This document shows positions 17,583-27,164 of a DNA stretch of 64,000 nt, piece by piece. The position numbers and the translations under genes are program-made. A model generated the notes under the pieces. The model was not told where the DNA came from. It worked only from the letters and a program-made list of their open reading frames with translations, and searched no databases. This DNA comes from DATIKM01 sp035477595 (GTDB taxonomy: Bacteria > Armatimonadota > Chthonomonadetes > Chthonomonadales > CAJBBX01), in the NCBI GenBank assembly GCA_035477595.1, contig DATIKM010000038.1:1-64000 (forward strand), in the 5' to 3' direction. Position 1 is the stretch's first letter; each line of letters opens with the position of its first letter.

Positions 17583-17611
17583 GGTCCGGCGGGCGGGTGC
17601 GCCCGCCGACC
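17583..17611 (+). terminator. GC hairpin after nucleoside hydrolase
   Basis: GGTC-C-GGCGGGC pairs with GCCCGCC-GACC around GGGTGC, an 11-bp stem with one bulged C, 60 bases after the nucleoside hydrolase stop. No T-run follows. Confidence 0.45.
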
Positions 17612-17680
17612 GGGCCGCCATTCTGGTGGAGGGCGCGCGGCCGCCAGCGTCGCCCGACGCGACCAAGGAGATCGGCATCC

Positions 17681-18541
17681 ATGTACGTGGGGATTCTGAC
17701 GGCGCCGTTCGGCAAGGAGCCGCTCGAGCATGTGGCGGCCTTCGCTGGCGAGTACGGTTTTGGCGGCATGGAGGTGTCCGCGGGACCGGGCAGCAACCAC
17801 ATCGACCTTAGAAACTTCACGCAGGCCGACGCGGACCGCGTCAAGGACCTGATGGAGCGGCGCGCCCTTGTCATCTCGTCGCTGGCAGCTTACACCAACA
17901 ACACCGACGCCGATCCCGCACGCCGGGCGGCGAGCAACGACATCGTGCGCAAGGCCATCGATGCAGCTTCCCTGCTCGGGGTCGACGTCGTCTGTACGCT
18001 GGCTGGCCATCCCGTCCCGGGCAAGACGAAGATGCAGACGATCGAGGAAGAGTGTCCCAAGGTCTTCCAACCGCTGGTCGAGTACGCCGAGCGCAAGCAG
18101 GTGAAGATTGCGCTGGAGAACTGGTACGCCACGAACATCCAGCACCTGGGGCACTGGGAGCGCCTCTTCCAGCTCGTCCCGAGCAAGAGCTTCGGCCTCA
18201 ACTACGACCCGTCCCACCTGCTCTGGCAGGACATCGACTACGTCCATGCCGTGGAGCGCTTCGCGGACCGCATCTTCCACACGCACGCCAAAGACACCGC
18301 GATCAACGAGGCGAAGCGGCGCTGGGTCGGCAACCAGGACGGCGGCGGATGGTGGCGCTATGTGGTCCCGGGCATGGGGCAGGTGAAGTGGGGCGAGTAC
18401 CTGGCCGCGCTGCGGCAGAACGGCTACAGCGGCGTCCTGTCCATCGAGCACGAGGACAGCGCGGTGGGCCGTGAAGAGGGCTTCCTCATGGGCAAGAAGT
18501 ACCTCGAGCAGTTCTTCATCCCGTCGGTGTCCACCATCTGA
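17681..18541 (+). CDS. Sugar phosphate isomerase/epimerase (AP_endonuc_2 TIM barrel)
   Basis: 286-residue TIM-barrel enzyme of the xylose-isomerase-like/AP endonuclease 2 family, acting on an unknown sugar. Recognisable features are the GFGGMEVSAG opening, KIALENW (~position 145), LNYDPSHLLWQDID (~182) and IFHTHAKDTAINEA (~205), with metal-ligand Glu, Asp, His positions expected of the family, and a C-terminal VLSIEHED with a further acidic residue. Start ATG 17681 with AAGGAG at 17665-17670. Faces the minus-strand hydrolase at 18646. Related but distinct from the isomerases at 22560 and 24631. Confidence 0.9.
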   Translation: MYVGILTAPFGKEPLEHVAAFAGEYGFGGMEVSAGPGSNHIDLRNFTQADADRVKDLMERRALVISSLAAYTNNTDADPARRAASNDIVRKAIDAASLLGVDVVCTLAGHPVPGKTKMQTIEEECPKVFQPLVEYAERKQVKIALENWYATNIQHLGHWERLFQLVPSKSFGLNYDPSHLLWQDIDYVHAVERFADRIFHTHAKDTAINEAKRRWVGNQDGGGWWRYVVPGMGQVKWGEYLAALRQNGYSGVLSIEHEDSAVGREEGFLMGKKYLEQFFIPSVSTI

Positions 18542-18568
18542 CCGGAGACCGGTCGGTGCCTGAGGGTT

Positions 18569-18608
18569 CGAGCGGGGCGCGGCTTCACTGTGGAGCGCGC
18601 CCCGCTCG
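18569..18608. terminator. Bidirectional terminator-like hairpin
   Basis: A perfect 13-bp inverted repeat (CGAGCGGGGCGCG with its complement) around a 14-base loop lies between the convergent isomerase (ends 18541) and hydrolase (ends 18646) genes. Confidence 0.6.
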
Positions 18609-18645
18609 CTCGTCACACCCGGCGCACAGCCCCTCGCGCGGCCAG

Positions 18646-21039
18646 CTAACGTCCGCGCCCGCTCTGGCGCGCGGGGATCTGGCGCAGCCGCAACGGGTAG
18701 GCGCGGATCGTGTCCGGCGGCATCGTGCGAATCGCGATCGTCTGCCCTGCCGCCAGCAGACCTCGCTCCAGCTCCGCACCGGGCGCTAGGCGCAGCTCCG
18801 CCGTCACCGGCCGGTCCGCGCCGTTGAAGACCAGCAGCTCGTCGCCACGGAGCGCCACATAGAGGCCGTCTGGCACGCCGTCGGGCAGCGCGCACGCCGG
18901 CACGCCCGCGAATCCAGTTCGCAGCAGCGCCAGCATCGCACCAGCGCGCTCAGCGGCCTGCATTCCGTCCTCGGGTAGCGCCACCACGCGCCCTCGACCC
19001 AGAGCCAATGTGGACGCGGCCAGCCGCGCCCGGTCTATCCTCCACGCGCCCCAGCGCGGCTGCTCGAGCGCCGCGTTCCCGCCCTCGGCCTCGATGACGA
19101 TCGCGCTCGGGAAGACGCACAGGTCGCGCGGGTCCGCCGCCAGGCGCAGGGGCGCCATCCGGAACTGCAGATGCAGCGCGCGCCCGCCCTGGAGCGCCGC
19201 CGCGGGCACCGCGAACGACCAGGTGTGCTCGTTGCCGGCGGCCCCCTCGATGCGCCCCACCTCGCGCCCGTTAACCAGGACGGCGCCGCCCACCGGCACA
19301 CCCCCGTGGATGCTCACCCGGTAGCGGAGCGCCGGATCGACCGTCACGCGTAGCCCCGCGTCCTGGCCGCCCCACCGCCGATCGCCCTCGGGGTGGCTCC
19401 AGGTTCCGGTCAGCTCGGGGCCCGCGGGCGGACGCCCCGGGTGGATCGTCCACCTCGCCGGCATCTCCAGCCGGGCGCTCGCCCAGCGCTGAGCCCTCGG
19501 CGCCAGCGGCCTGACCGCGCGGAACGCCGAGCGCTCCGGCTCCCAGGCACGCAGCACCCGCTGCTCGGATGCTATCAGCACGCCGCCCCCGCGTACCCAC
19601 GCAACCAGGGCTGCATAGGCGCGGGAGTCGAGCGCGCTGCATGGGCCCAATACGATGTAGCGGTAGCGACCCAGCTTGCCGTCGCGTGCGAGGTTGTCGT
19701 CCACGATGTCGAAGTCGAGCAGGTCGCGCAGCCCCTCATAGCGACGGAGGCTCTCCGTGCTCATCTCCCGCTTGCAGAGCGCGTCGACGCGCGGGAAGAA
19801 GGCGGCCACATTCACGTAGGGCCGCTTGCGCACCAGATGCTCGCGCCCCCGGTTCCACGCCTCGGTGCGGCCTTCGGCAGGCGCGCTCGCCCCGAAGCTC
19901 GCGATCTGGCCCTCGTAGAAGTGGATGTGCTCGCAACCCGCGGCCGCCGCACCGAAGATGCGCGCGGTGATGCCGCGCACGTTCACCTCGCCCGCCGGCT
20001 CCAGCCCGTACGGCACGCCGTAGAGCTTCGCAGCGGTGGTGAGCTGGCGCGTGCCCATGAAGTTTGCGCCGTAGACGCTCCCCTCGTTCGTCAGCCGCAG
20101 GCCCACGCGGTACCGGGCGGCCGCGCGGACCTGCCCGGTGATGTCGAACCCCAGCGGCACGCTGTCGACCCCGCCCACACAGAGGTAGAGAGGCAGCCCC
20201 GAGGGCGCGTGTCGCCGCGCGATGAGGAACCAGGTCTCGCACCACCGCGTCATCTCACCGCGGTACCATTCCGCCTGGTTGAGCCAGCGCGCGTCGCTCA
20301 TGCTGCGCGAGGGCAGCTCGAAGCGCACCTCCGAGAAGCTCCGCAGTCGCTCCCCCCACGCCGAGTTCAGGCGCGCGACCGCCCCGAAGCGCACCTTCGC
20401 CCATGCTTGGAACGCGGCCACTGCCGGCTCCTCCGCGCACCAGAAGCCCTGGTGGTTGTGGTAGTGGCCGTTCCAGCCAACCGCGCCTGCCGGGAAGAGG
20501 CTCTCGCCAAAGTCGCCGCTCACTCCCAGGTTCACCGACTCGAGTGCAGGCGATCGCCCGTACCGCCCAAACAGCCCGGCAATGACGCGCTCGACGTGCC
20601 GCTCCAGTCCCGGCAGCCAGATGGAACGCACATCGCTGTCCTGGCCATGCTCCAGACAGCGGTGCGGCACGTCCTCGCCGGACTGGCGGAACCACGCCGG
20701 CGTCGCGTAGCTGGGGTTGAGCATCACCATGGGCTGCCACTTCAGGCCCGCCCGCCGGCAGATGCCGTCGAGCTTGTCGGTCTCGGTCCAGTCGAACGTG
20801 CCAGCCCGTGCGGGCTCGAGCACGCTCCAGGGGGTGTAGCTCTGGAAGGCATCAACCCCAAGCGAACGCGCGAACACGGCGCCGCGCTCCAGGGCCGCGA
20901 CGTCGCCTATCGGCCACATCGCGTTCGTCACGCTTCCGATGAGCACCGTCAACCGGAGTGCCGTTCTCGGTGCGGGCGGGGCCTGCACGGACAGCCCCGC
21001 AGCGGCTGCCAGAACGCTGCGCCGCGTGATGCGTGGCAC
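18646..21039 (-). CDS. Secreted glycoside hydrolase, GH42/GH14-like
   Basis: 797-residue secreted enzyme with a basic leader (MPRITRRSVLAAAAGLSVQA) and no visible lipobox. The N-terminal half is a TIM barrel opening SLGVDAFQSYTPWSVLEP and FDWTETDKLDGICRRAGLKW, with NLGVSGDFGESLFP (~residue 165-178) carrying a candidate acid/base Glu and WNGHYHNHQGFW nearby; the form is closest to beta-amylase-like/GH42 hydrolases. The C-terminal third contains beta-sandwich modules, including GGVPVGGAVLVNGREVGR and a late LRLAPGAELERGL segment. Start is GTG with AAGGAGGGC upstream; no ATG alternative exists nearby. Divergent from the cupin gene at 21275. Substrate unassigned. Confidence 0.8.
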   Translation of the reverse strand: MPRITRRSVLAAAAGLSVQAPPAPRTALRLTVLIGSVTNAMWPIGDVAALERGAVFARSLGVDAFQSYTPWSVLEPARAGTFDWTETDKLDGICRRAGLKWQPMVMLNPSYATPAWFRQSGEDVPHRCLEHGQDSDVRSIWLPGLERHVERVIAGLFGRYGRSPALESVNLGVSGDFGESLFPAGAVGWNGHYHNHQGFWCAEEPAVAAFQAWAKVRFGAVARLNSAWGERLRSFSEVRFELPSRSMSDARWLNQAEWYRGEMTRWCETWFLIARRHAPSGLPLYLCVGGVDSVPLGFDITGQVRAAARYRVGLRLTNEGSVYGANFMGTRQLTTAAKLYGVPYGLEPAGEVNVRGITARIFGAAAAGCEHIHFYEGQIASFGASAPAEGRTEAWNRGREHLVRKRPYVNVAAFFPRVDALCKREMSTESLRRYEGLRDLLDFDIVDDNLARDGKLGRYRYIVLGPCSALDSRAYAALVAWVRGGGVLIASEQRVLRAWEPERSAFRAVRPLAPRAQRWASARLEMPARWTIHPGRPPAGPELTGTWSHPEGDRRWGGQDAGLRVTVDPALRYRVSIHGGVPVGGAVLVNGREVGRIEGAAGNEHTWSFAVPAAALQGGRALHLQFRMAPLRLAADPRDLCVFPSAIVIEAEGGNAALEQPRWGAWRIDRARLAASTLALGRGRVVALPEDGMQAAERAGAMLALLRTGFAGVPACALPDGVPDGLYVALRGDELLVFNGADRPVTAELRLAPGAELERGLLAAGQTIAIRTMPPDTIRAYPLRLRQIPARQSGRGR

Positions 21040-21274
21040 TTGTTCGCCCTCCTTACCTCCAGCGCACGCGCGCCAGTGAGACGCACTGCGATTGGCCGCG
21101 CGGAGCCGCTATACCTCCCGCGCCCTGCAATGTTGGGACGCCGTTCCGAACGTATCGCGCGCACACAGGGGAAGACGCGCCCGGCGGCGAATACATCGGT
21201 GTGCCGCATCGCCGAGCGAACGGGTGGCGCAGACGCTCGCGCGCGCCGGCGAGGCAGCCAGGAGGTGATGGCCC

Positions 21275-22501
21275 ATGAACGCACCCTCAACCGCGACGCT
21301 CGCCCGCCGCGCGCTGGACGCCGGCCAGGGCATCCTCCGCCTGGCCCCCAACTGGGTGCCGCGGTCCTTCTGTGTGCCGGGACGCCGCATCAAGCTGCAT
21401 CCGGACGACTACTACGCCCTCGGCGCAGCACGAGGGGGCATCGACGAGCGCTGGTTCTCCTCCACGACGCCGGCCGACAACGGCCCCCTCACGGCGCCGA
21501 ACGAGGGGCTGAGCCGCGTTGTCGACGCGGACGGCGGCGCCGGAAGTCTGCTGCTGCGCGACGCAGTCGAGGAGCTGCGCGGCGATCTGATCGGCGACCG
21601 CACCTGGAGCGCGCACGGCCGCTGGCCCATGTACTCCAAGTTCTTCGATAACAAGGGGCCACTGCCGCACCACGTGCACCACCGGGACGAGCACGCCGCG
21701 CTGGTGGGCCAGCTGGGCAAACCGGAGGCCTACTACTTCCCGCCCCAGGTCAACAACTACGGCGCAGACTTCCCGTTCACGTTTTTCGGGCTGGAGCCCG
21801 GCACCACGCGCGACCAGGTGCGCGCGTGTCTGGTGAACTTCACGCGGGGTGACAACAAGCTCACCAACCTCTCCCGCGCCTACCGGCTAGAGCCCGGCAC
21901 CGGATGGGACGTGCCCCCCGGCATCCTCCACGCGCCCGGCAGCCTCTGCACCTACGAGCCGCAGCGCGCGTCCGACGTCTTCGCCATGTACCAGTCGCTC
22001 ACGGGCGACGCGCTTGTCCCGGAGGAGCTGCTCTGGAAGGACACGCCTCCCGAGCGCAAGGGAGACTTTGACTACCTGGTCGAGGTGCTCGACTGGGAGG
22101 CCAACACGGACCCCGAGTTTGCCGCCCACCACTTCATGCGACCGAAGCCAGCGCGCCCGCAGGCCGAGATGGAGGCGGACGGCTACTCGGAGATGTGGGT
22201 CTGCTATCGCTCGCACGACTACAGCGCGAAGGAGCTGACGGTGCCGCCCGGACGCACGGCGGTCGTCCGCGATGGCGCCGCGTACGGGCTGATTGTGCTG
22301 CAGGGGCATGGCACGATGGGCGCTTGGGACATCGAGGCGCCCGCGCTGATCCGCTACGGCCAGCTCACGAGCGACGAGTTCTTCGTAAGCGAGGCGGCTG
22401 CGCGGGCGGGCGTCCGCATCGCCAACCCGTCGCGAACCGATCCCATCGTCATGCTGAAGCACTTCGGACCGGACAACCCCGACCTGATCGTCGAGGCCTG
22501 A
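21275..22501 (+). CDS. Mannose-6-phosphate isomerase-like cupin
   Basis: 408-residue protein related to class I mannose-6-phosphate isomerases. The first cupin carries the metal motif region PLPHHVHHRDEHAALVG (~residues 128-144), then KPEAYYFPPQVNN, and PPGILHAPGSLCTYEP (~208-223) gives the second metal His; a further cupin half occupies the last 130 residues. Compared with E. coli ManA it is similar in size but rearranged, so the activity may be a different aldose-ketose isomerisation. Start ATG has AGGAGGTGA at 21260-21268. First gene of a tight set: isomerase 22560, oxidoreductase 23462, epimerase 24631. Confidence 0.82.
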   Translation: MNAPSTATLARRALDAGQGILRLAPNWVPRSFCVPGRRIKLHPDDYYALGAARGGIDERWFSSTTPADNGPLTAPNEGLSRVVDADGGAGSLLLRDAVEELRGDLIGDRTWSAHGRWPMYSKFFDNKGPLPHHVHHRDEHAALVGQLGKPEAYYFPPQVNNYGADFPFTFFGLEPGTTRDQVRACLVNFTRGDNKLTNLSRAYRLEPGTGWDVPPGILHAPGSLCTYEPQRASDVFAMYQSLTGDALVPEELLWKDTPPERKGDFDYLVEVLDWEANTDPEFAAHHFMRPKPARPQAEMEADGYSEMWVCYRSHDYSAKELTVPPGRTAVVRDGAAYGLIVLQGHGTMGAWDIEAPALIRYGQLTSDEFFVSEAAARAGVRIANPSRTDPIVMLKHFGPDNPDLIVEA

Positions 22502-22559
22502 CAGGGCCTCCGCTCAACGCGTGGACCGCGGCGCAAGTCCGCGGCGAGGAGGGAGTCAC

Positions 22560-23465
22560 ATGAAGGACATCTCGATCGGCTCGTGGGCCTACACCATAGG
22601 CCCTTACAAAGCGCAGCCCGTGCCGTGGGAGGAGGTCACAGGGAAGCTCGCCCAGCTTGGCTTCCAGGGCGTCGAGCTCGGCGGGTTCCCGCCGCACCCC
22701 AACCCCGACGACCTCCCCAGCAAGGACCAGAGGGACGAGGTGAAGGCCGGACTCGCTGCCAAGGGCCTCCGTTTCTCGGGCCTCGCCGCCAACCTCTGGG
22801 ACCAGCACCTCGTCGACACCGACGACACATCCGACTACCTCGCCAGCTTCCGCAAGAACGTCGACTTCTGCGTAGACCTAGGCATTCGCGGCATCCGCGT
22901 CGACACCGTGCAGCCGCCCACCGCACTCGAGGGGGCGGACATGGACGCGGTGCGGCAGCGCGTCGTGCAGACCTGGAAGCGCTGTGCGCGCGAGGCGGCC
23001 GAAAAAGGCGTGTACGTGACGTGGGAGTTCGAGCCGGGGTTCGCGTTCAACAAGCCGTCCGACATCCTGCGCATCGTGGAGGAGGTCGGCGACGACAACT
23101 TCGGCGTGCAGTACGACACCTGCCACGCCCACATGGTCGCGGCCGTCGGTGCGCGCCAGCCGGGTCAGCGCGAGACCCTCCCGGGCGGCGCCCTCGAGCT
23201 GGCGCAGCGGCTCCGGGGCCGGATCAACCACGTGCATCTGATCGACTCCGATGGCACCCTTCACGACGATGAGACCTCCACGCACGCGCCCTTTGGCGAA
23301 GGGGTGCTGGACTTCGACGCGCTCCTGCCGGAGCTGAACCGGAACCCGTTCCCGCACAACTGGTGGACCATTGACCTCTGCTTCTGGCCCGACGCGTGGA
23401 AGGTCACGGAGCAGTGCAAGCTCGCCGTCGATGCACTCAACGCCAGGCACGGAGGCGCCCGGTGA
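22560..23465 (+). CDS. Sugar phosphate isomerase/epimerase (AP_endonuc_2 TIM barrel)
   Basis: 301-residue TIM-barrel isomerase. Motifs of the family are LGFQGVELGGFPPHP, VTWEFEPGFAFN (candidate Glu ligand), FGVQYDTCHAHM (candidate Asp/His) and INHVHLIDSD; the C-terminal NWWTIDLCFWP is distinctive. Start ATG 22560 with GAGGAGGGAG upstream. The last four bases overlap the next gene (GTG 23462 inside TGA 23463-23465), so the oxidoreductase is translationally coupled. Probably acts on a sugar or keto-sugar made or used by that enzyme; substrate unknown. Confidence 0.9.
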   Translation: MKDISIGSWAYTIGPYKAQPVPWEEVTGKLAQLGFQGVELGGFPPHPNPDDLPSKDQRDEVKAGLAAKGLRFSGLAANLWDQHLVDTDDTSDYLASFRKNVDFCVDLGIRGIRVDTVQPPTALEGADMDAVRQRVVQTWKRCAREAAEKGVYVTWEFEPGFAFNKPSDILRIVEEVGDDNFGVQYDTCHAHMVAAVGARQPGQRETLPGGALELAQRLRGRINHVHLIDSDGTLHDDETSTHAPFGEGVLDFDALLPELNRNPFPHNWWTIDLCFWPDAWKVTEQCKLAVDALNARHGGAR

Positions 23466-24604
23466 AAGAGCTCAGGATCGGCTTGATCGGGTACGGCTTC
23501 ATGGGCCGCGCCCACTCCAACGCCTACCGCAAGGTGAACCAGTTCTTCGAGCTGGGCTGGCGGCCGGTGATGAAGGCTGCCTGCGCTCGAAGCGAGGAGA
23601 CCATTAGCGCATTCGCTGCTAACTGGGGCTGGGAGAGCGTGGAGACCGACTGGCGCCGGCTCGTCGAGCGCGATGACATCGACGCCATCGACATCTGCAG
23701 CCCGAACGTGACCCACCGCGACATAGCGATCGCCGCGGCACAGGCCGGGAAGATGGTGCTCTGCGAGAAGCCCCTGGCGATGAACGCCGCGCAGGGACGC
23801 GAGATGGTGGACGCCGTCGAGAAGGCGGGCGTCGCCAACATGGTGTGGTTCAACTACCGCCGCGTTCCGGCCATCGCGCTCGCCCGACACCTCGTCGAGG
23901 AAGGTCGGCTCGGCCGCGTCTTCCACTACCGCGCCAAGTACCTGCAGGACTGGACCATCAGCGCGAAGGTGCCGCAGGGCGGGCAGACGCTGTGGCGCCT
24001 CGACATCGACGCGGCAGGCAGTGGAGTCACGGGCGATCTGCTGGCGCACTCCATCGACACCGCCATCTGGCTCAACGGACCCGTCGCCTCCGTCTCCGCC
24101 ATGACGGAGACCTTCGTCAAGGAGCGCGAGGTGCAGGGGCAGCCCGGCGTGTTGAAGCCCGTCGGCATCGACGATGCGTGCGCGTTCCTGGTGCGCTTCG
24201 CGAACGGCTCCATCGGCACCTTCGAATCGACCCGCTACGCGCGCGGCCGCAAGAACCAGAACACCTTCGAAGTCAACGGTGAGCACGGGTCCATCGCCTT
24301 TGACCTCGAGAACGCCCACCGCCTCCAGTACTTCGACCACCGCGACGACAGCCACGTGCACGGCTGGAGAGATGTCCTGGTGACGGACTTCGAGCACCCC
24401 TACATGGACCGGTGGTGGGTGCCCGGTTGCGTGATCGGCTACGAGCACACGTTCATCAACGCACTGGCGGACTTCCTCAAGGGACTGGAGACCGGCACAC
24501 CCGCGCAGCCGGACTTCCGCTGCGCGCAGGAGACCCAGCGCGTGTGCGACGCCGTCCTCGAGTCGGCCCGCGCCGGGCGCTGGGTGGACGTACCCACCGC
24601 GTGA
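23462..24604 (+). CDS. Gfo/Idh/MocA-family oxidoreductase
   Basis: 380-residue cytoplasmic NAD(P)-dependent sugar oxidoreductase. N-terminal Rossmann motif IGLIGYGFMGRAHSNAY, then DIDAIDICSPNVTHRDIA and MVLCEKPLAMN with the family Lys-Pro; the C-terminal alpha/beta domain has the NMVWFNYRRVPAIALAR and GDLLAHSIDTAIWL segments with the catalytic His region. GTG start with GGAGG upstream, overlapping the previous gene. Companion genes suggest it oxidises an inositol- or sugar-like substrate to a keto derivative; not a TAT-exported protein, unlike the paralogues at 25773, 40910 and 44312. Confidence 0.92.
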   Translation: MKELRIGLIGYGFMGRAHSNAYRKVNQFFELGWRPVMKAACARSEETISAFAANWGWESVETDWRRLVERDDIDAIDICSPNVTHRDIAIAAAQAGKMVLCEKPLAMNAAQGREMVDAVEKAGVANMVWFNYRRVPAIALARHLVEEGRLGRVFHYRAKYLQDWTISAKVPQGGQTLWRLDIDAAGSGVTGDLLAHSIDTAIWLNGPVASVSAMTETFVKEREVQGQPGVLKPVGIDDACAFLVRFANGSIGTFESTRYARGRKNQNTFEVNGEHGSIAFDLENAHRLQYFDHRDDSHVHGWRDVLVTDFEHPYMDRWWVPGCVIGYEHTFINALADFLKGLETGTPAQPDFRCAQETQRVCDAVLESARAGRWVDVPTA

Positions 24605-24630
24605 CGCGGAGGCCCGAAGGGAGCCAGCGT

Positions 24631-25476
24631 ATGAAGGTCGGCATGAACCTGCTGCTCTGGACGGCAGCCGCCTCAGAGGAGCACCTCAAGCTCATCGGGG
24701 ATATCCGCGCCTGGGGGTACGACAGCGTCGAGTTCCCGATGTTTGCGGCCGACGCTTCGCCATGGTCGCGACTTGCCCGCGCCCTCGACGACCTGGGCTT
24801 GCACCGGACCGCCGTTACCGTGGTGCAGCCGGAGGCCAACCCAATCTCCAGCGATGCGGCGGTCCGGCGTGCGGGCGTGGATCACCTCAAACGGTGTATC
24901 GACTCCTGCGCCGCCCTCGGCGCGGACGGGCTCAGCGGACCGATCTACTCGCCCTGCGGCGCTCTGACGGGCCGCGGGCGGACCGACGACGAGTGGCAGT
25001 GGGGCGTAGAGGCCGTGCGCGAGGCCGCAGCCCACGCCGCTCCGGCTGGCGTCGTGCTCGGAGTGGAGCCGCTGAACCGCTTCGAGACCTACTTCCTGAA
25101 CTGCCAGGACGACGCCGCCCGCTTCGTGCGTGAGGTGGGCCACCCGTCTGTGGGCATCCTCTTCGACACCTTCCACGCCAACATCGAGGAGAAGGACCCG
25201 GTGGCGGCGATCGAGCGGACAGGTCCACTCATCACCCAGTTCCACGTTTCCGAGAACGACCGGAGCACCCCCGGCGAGGGGCACGTGCCGTGGCCCGCCA
25301 CGTTCGCCGCCCTCAAGCGCGTCGGGTACGACGGCACGCTCACTGTGGAGGCGTTCGGCCGTGCGTTGCCCGAGATCGCGGCCGCGACATGCATCTGGCG
25401 GGAGACCTTCGCGAGCGAGACGCACCTTGCCCGGAGCGCCTGCCGCTTCATCCGCGAGTCTTGGGCGTCAGCGTGA
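24631..25476 (+). CDS. D-tagatose/D-psicose 3-epimerase-like
   Basis: 281-residue ketose 3-epimerase homologue. The four metal ligands of the family are all present: E146 in VEPLNRFET, D179 in LFDTFHANIEE, H205 in QFHVSENDRSTPGEGH, and E240 in LTVEAF. Those enzymes use Mn2+ to epimerise ketohexoses at C3. The start has GAAGGGAG upstream, 27 bases after the oxidoreductase stop, so it belongs to the same operon. Likely role: interconverting a ketose produced in this cluster. Confidence 0.9.
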   Translation: MKVGMNLLLWTAAASEEHLKLIGDIRAWGYDSVEFPMFAADASPWSRLARALDDLGLHRTAVTVVQPEANPISSDAAVRRAGVDHLKRCIDSCAALGADGLSGPIYSPCGALTGRGRTDDEWQWGVEAVREAAAHAAPAGVVLGVEPLNRFETYFLNCQDDAARFVREVGHPSVGILFDTFHANIEEKDPVAAIERTGPLITQFHVSENDRSTPGEGHVPWPATFAALKRVGYDGTLTVEAFGRALPEIAAATCIWRETFASETHLARSACRFIRESWASA

Positions 25477-25772
25477 GCCGAACTGCGCGCGAGCGAGGGG
25501 GAGGGTTCCAGATACCAGGAGCCGCCCTCCTCGCCTGCGTGCTGCCGGCGCGAAAACCGAGTGCGCTCGATGGTCGCGGATCGTTAACAAGCATGCGGCG
25601 CGAGGCTGCGTGGTCGTGCCCGACCTGTTCGCTTGCCGGTCGCACCTCGCTGCCGCCGAACGGGGAGGTACGCCCGTAGGCGTGCTCCGATTGGCGCTGG
25701 CGGCGCGAGCTCGCGCGGCCCGCTGACAACAGCAATGGCGTGGACGCACCCAAAGGCATGAGGAGGCATCCC
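25477..25772 (+). other. Intergenic region before oxidoreductase operon, nothing recognised
   Basis: About 300 bases with no convincing gene, terminator or promoter; a clear ribosome-binding site (AGGAGG, 25760-25765) marks the end. Confidence 0.55.
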
Positions 25773-27098
25773 ATGGACGGAAAGACACACGGCGCCGGCG
25801 TCACCCGCCGCGAACTGGTCCGCAGGGCCCTCGTGGCTGGCGGCGCTGTGGCGCTGCCAGCGATTGTCCCGGCGGCGGCGCTGGGACGCGGGAACGCGGT
25901 GGCGCCCTCCGACCGGATCGTGCTTGGCGGCATCGGCCTCGGACCGAGGGGGCAGGATGTCTTGCGATCGATGCTCGTCGAGAGGGACGTGCAGTTTGTG
26001 GCCACCTGCGACATTCGGGCCGACCGACGCCAGTCGGTGAAGGCCATGGCGGACAACCACTATGGCAACCGGGACTGCGCGATGTACCGTGACCTCCGCG
26101 AACTGCTCGCGCGCCCGGACATCGACGCTATCCTCGTGGCAACCGGCGACAGGTGGCACGGCCCGGCCTCCATCCTGGCAGCGAAGGCCGGCAAGGACGT
26201 CTTCGCCGAGAAGCCCTGTGCGCTGAGCATTGGACTGTGCCAGGCCCTCGACGACACGTTCCGGCGCTATGGTCGCGTGTTCCAGGCGGGCACGCAGCGC
26301 CGCAGCGTGCCCAACTTCCAGGCCGCTGTCCGGCTCGCGCACACCGGCAAACTGGGCAGGCTGCACACCCTCCACGCCTCGCTCACCCCCCTCTCCATCG
26401 CACGCTTTTGGCTCCCGGCCCAACCCGAGCCGCCGCGGGACGAGATCGACTGGGACCTGTGGCTCGGGCCGGCGCCATGGCGGCCCTACAACCGCACCTA
26501 CGTGGACGGCGGCTGGCGCGGCCACCACGACTTCGTGGGCGGCGCAGAGGTGCTTGAATGGGGCAGCCACACGGTGGACCTGTGTCAGTGGGCGAACCAG
26601 TCGGACGACGCTGCGCCCGTGGAGTACGAGGCGGAGGGACAGACCATCCACGCACGGTACGCCAACGGCGTCAAACTGTTGATGCGCCAGGCCCACGTCC
26701 CGTGGGTCCAGGGCGCGGTGGGCGAGGGATGGATCCCTGGCCTGGGCACCTGCCCAGTGCGGTTCGAGGGCGACGAGGGATGGGTCGAGACAGGCGACAA
26801 CGGTATCATCGAGGTGCACCCGAAGTCGCTCCGGGCGGAGTTGGAGGGTGTGCGCCGCATCGCGGGTACCGACGCGGCAGGCCATGGCCGCAACTTCCTC
26901 GACTGCGTGAGGTCCGGCGCACAGCCTGCCTGCAACGCGAAAGTCATGCGTCACGGTCACATCGCATGCCATGCCGCTGGACTTGCGTGGCAACTGGGCC
27001 GCAAGATGCGCTTCGACCCCGCCACGGAGACGTTCACGGGAGACGCAGAGGCCAACCGCCTCCGGCATCGCGCTATGCGGGAGCCGTGGCGTGTCTGA
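25773..27098 (+). CDS. TAT-exported Gfo/Idh/MocA oxidoreductase
   Basis: 441-residue oxidoreductase with a twin-arginine-type leader (VTRRELVRRALVAGGAVALP; residues ~9-35) and a Rossmann start RIVLGGIGLGPRGQDVL. DIDAILVATGDRWHGPAS and DVFAEKPCALS carry the family motif, and EIDWDLWLGPAPWRPYN and the C-terminal LRHRAMREPWRV are typical of the exported subfamily common in Planctomycetes/Armatimonadota. Presumably binds its cofactor before export. Start ATG 25773 chosen for AGGAGG at the right spacing; an ATG at 25740 is rejected. Followed 67 bases later by the HEAT/DUF1080 gene. Confidence 0.9.
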   Translation: MDGKTHGAGVTRRELVRRALVAGGAVALPAIVPAAALGRGNAVAPSDRIVLGGIGLGPRGQDVLRSMLVERDVQFVATCDIRADRRQSVKAMADNHYGNRDCAMYRDLRELLARPDIDAILVATGDRWHGPASILAAKAGKDVFAEKPCALSIGLCQALDDTFRRYGRVFQAGTQRRSVPNFQAAVRLAHTGKLGRLHTLHASLTPLSIARFWLPAQPEPPRDEIDWDLWLGPAPWRPYNRTYVDGGWRGHHDFVGGAEVLEWGSHTVDLCQWANQSDDAAPVEYEAEGQTIHARYANGVKLLMRQAHVPWVQGAVGEGWIPGLGTCPVRFEGDEGWVETGDNGIIEVHPKSLRAELEGVRRIAGTDAAGHGRNFLDCVRSGAQPACNAKVMRHGHIACHAAGLAWQLGRKMRFDPATETFTGDAEANRLRHRAMREPWRV

Positions 27099-27164
27099 GA
27101 GGGCAGATGCCCTCGTGCTGACCACTGTGGGGCAGCGACCCCTGTGCTGGAGGGAAGTGAACGG

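Noticed and set aside
16747..17874. Minus-strand open frame over nucleoside hydrolase
   Set aside because: Shadow frame; overlaps two genes on the other strand.
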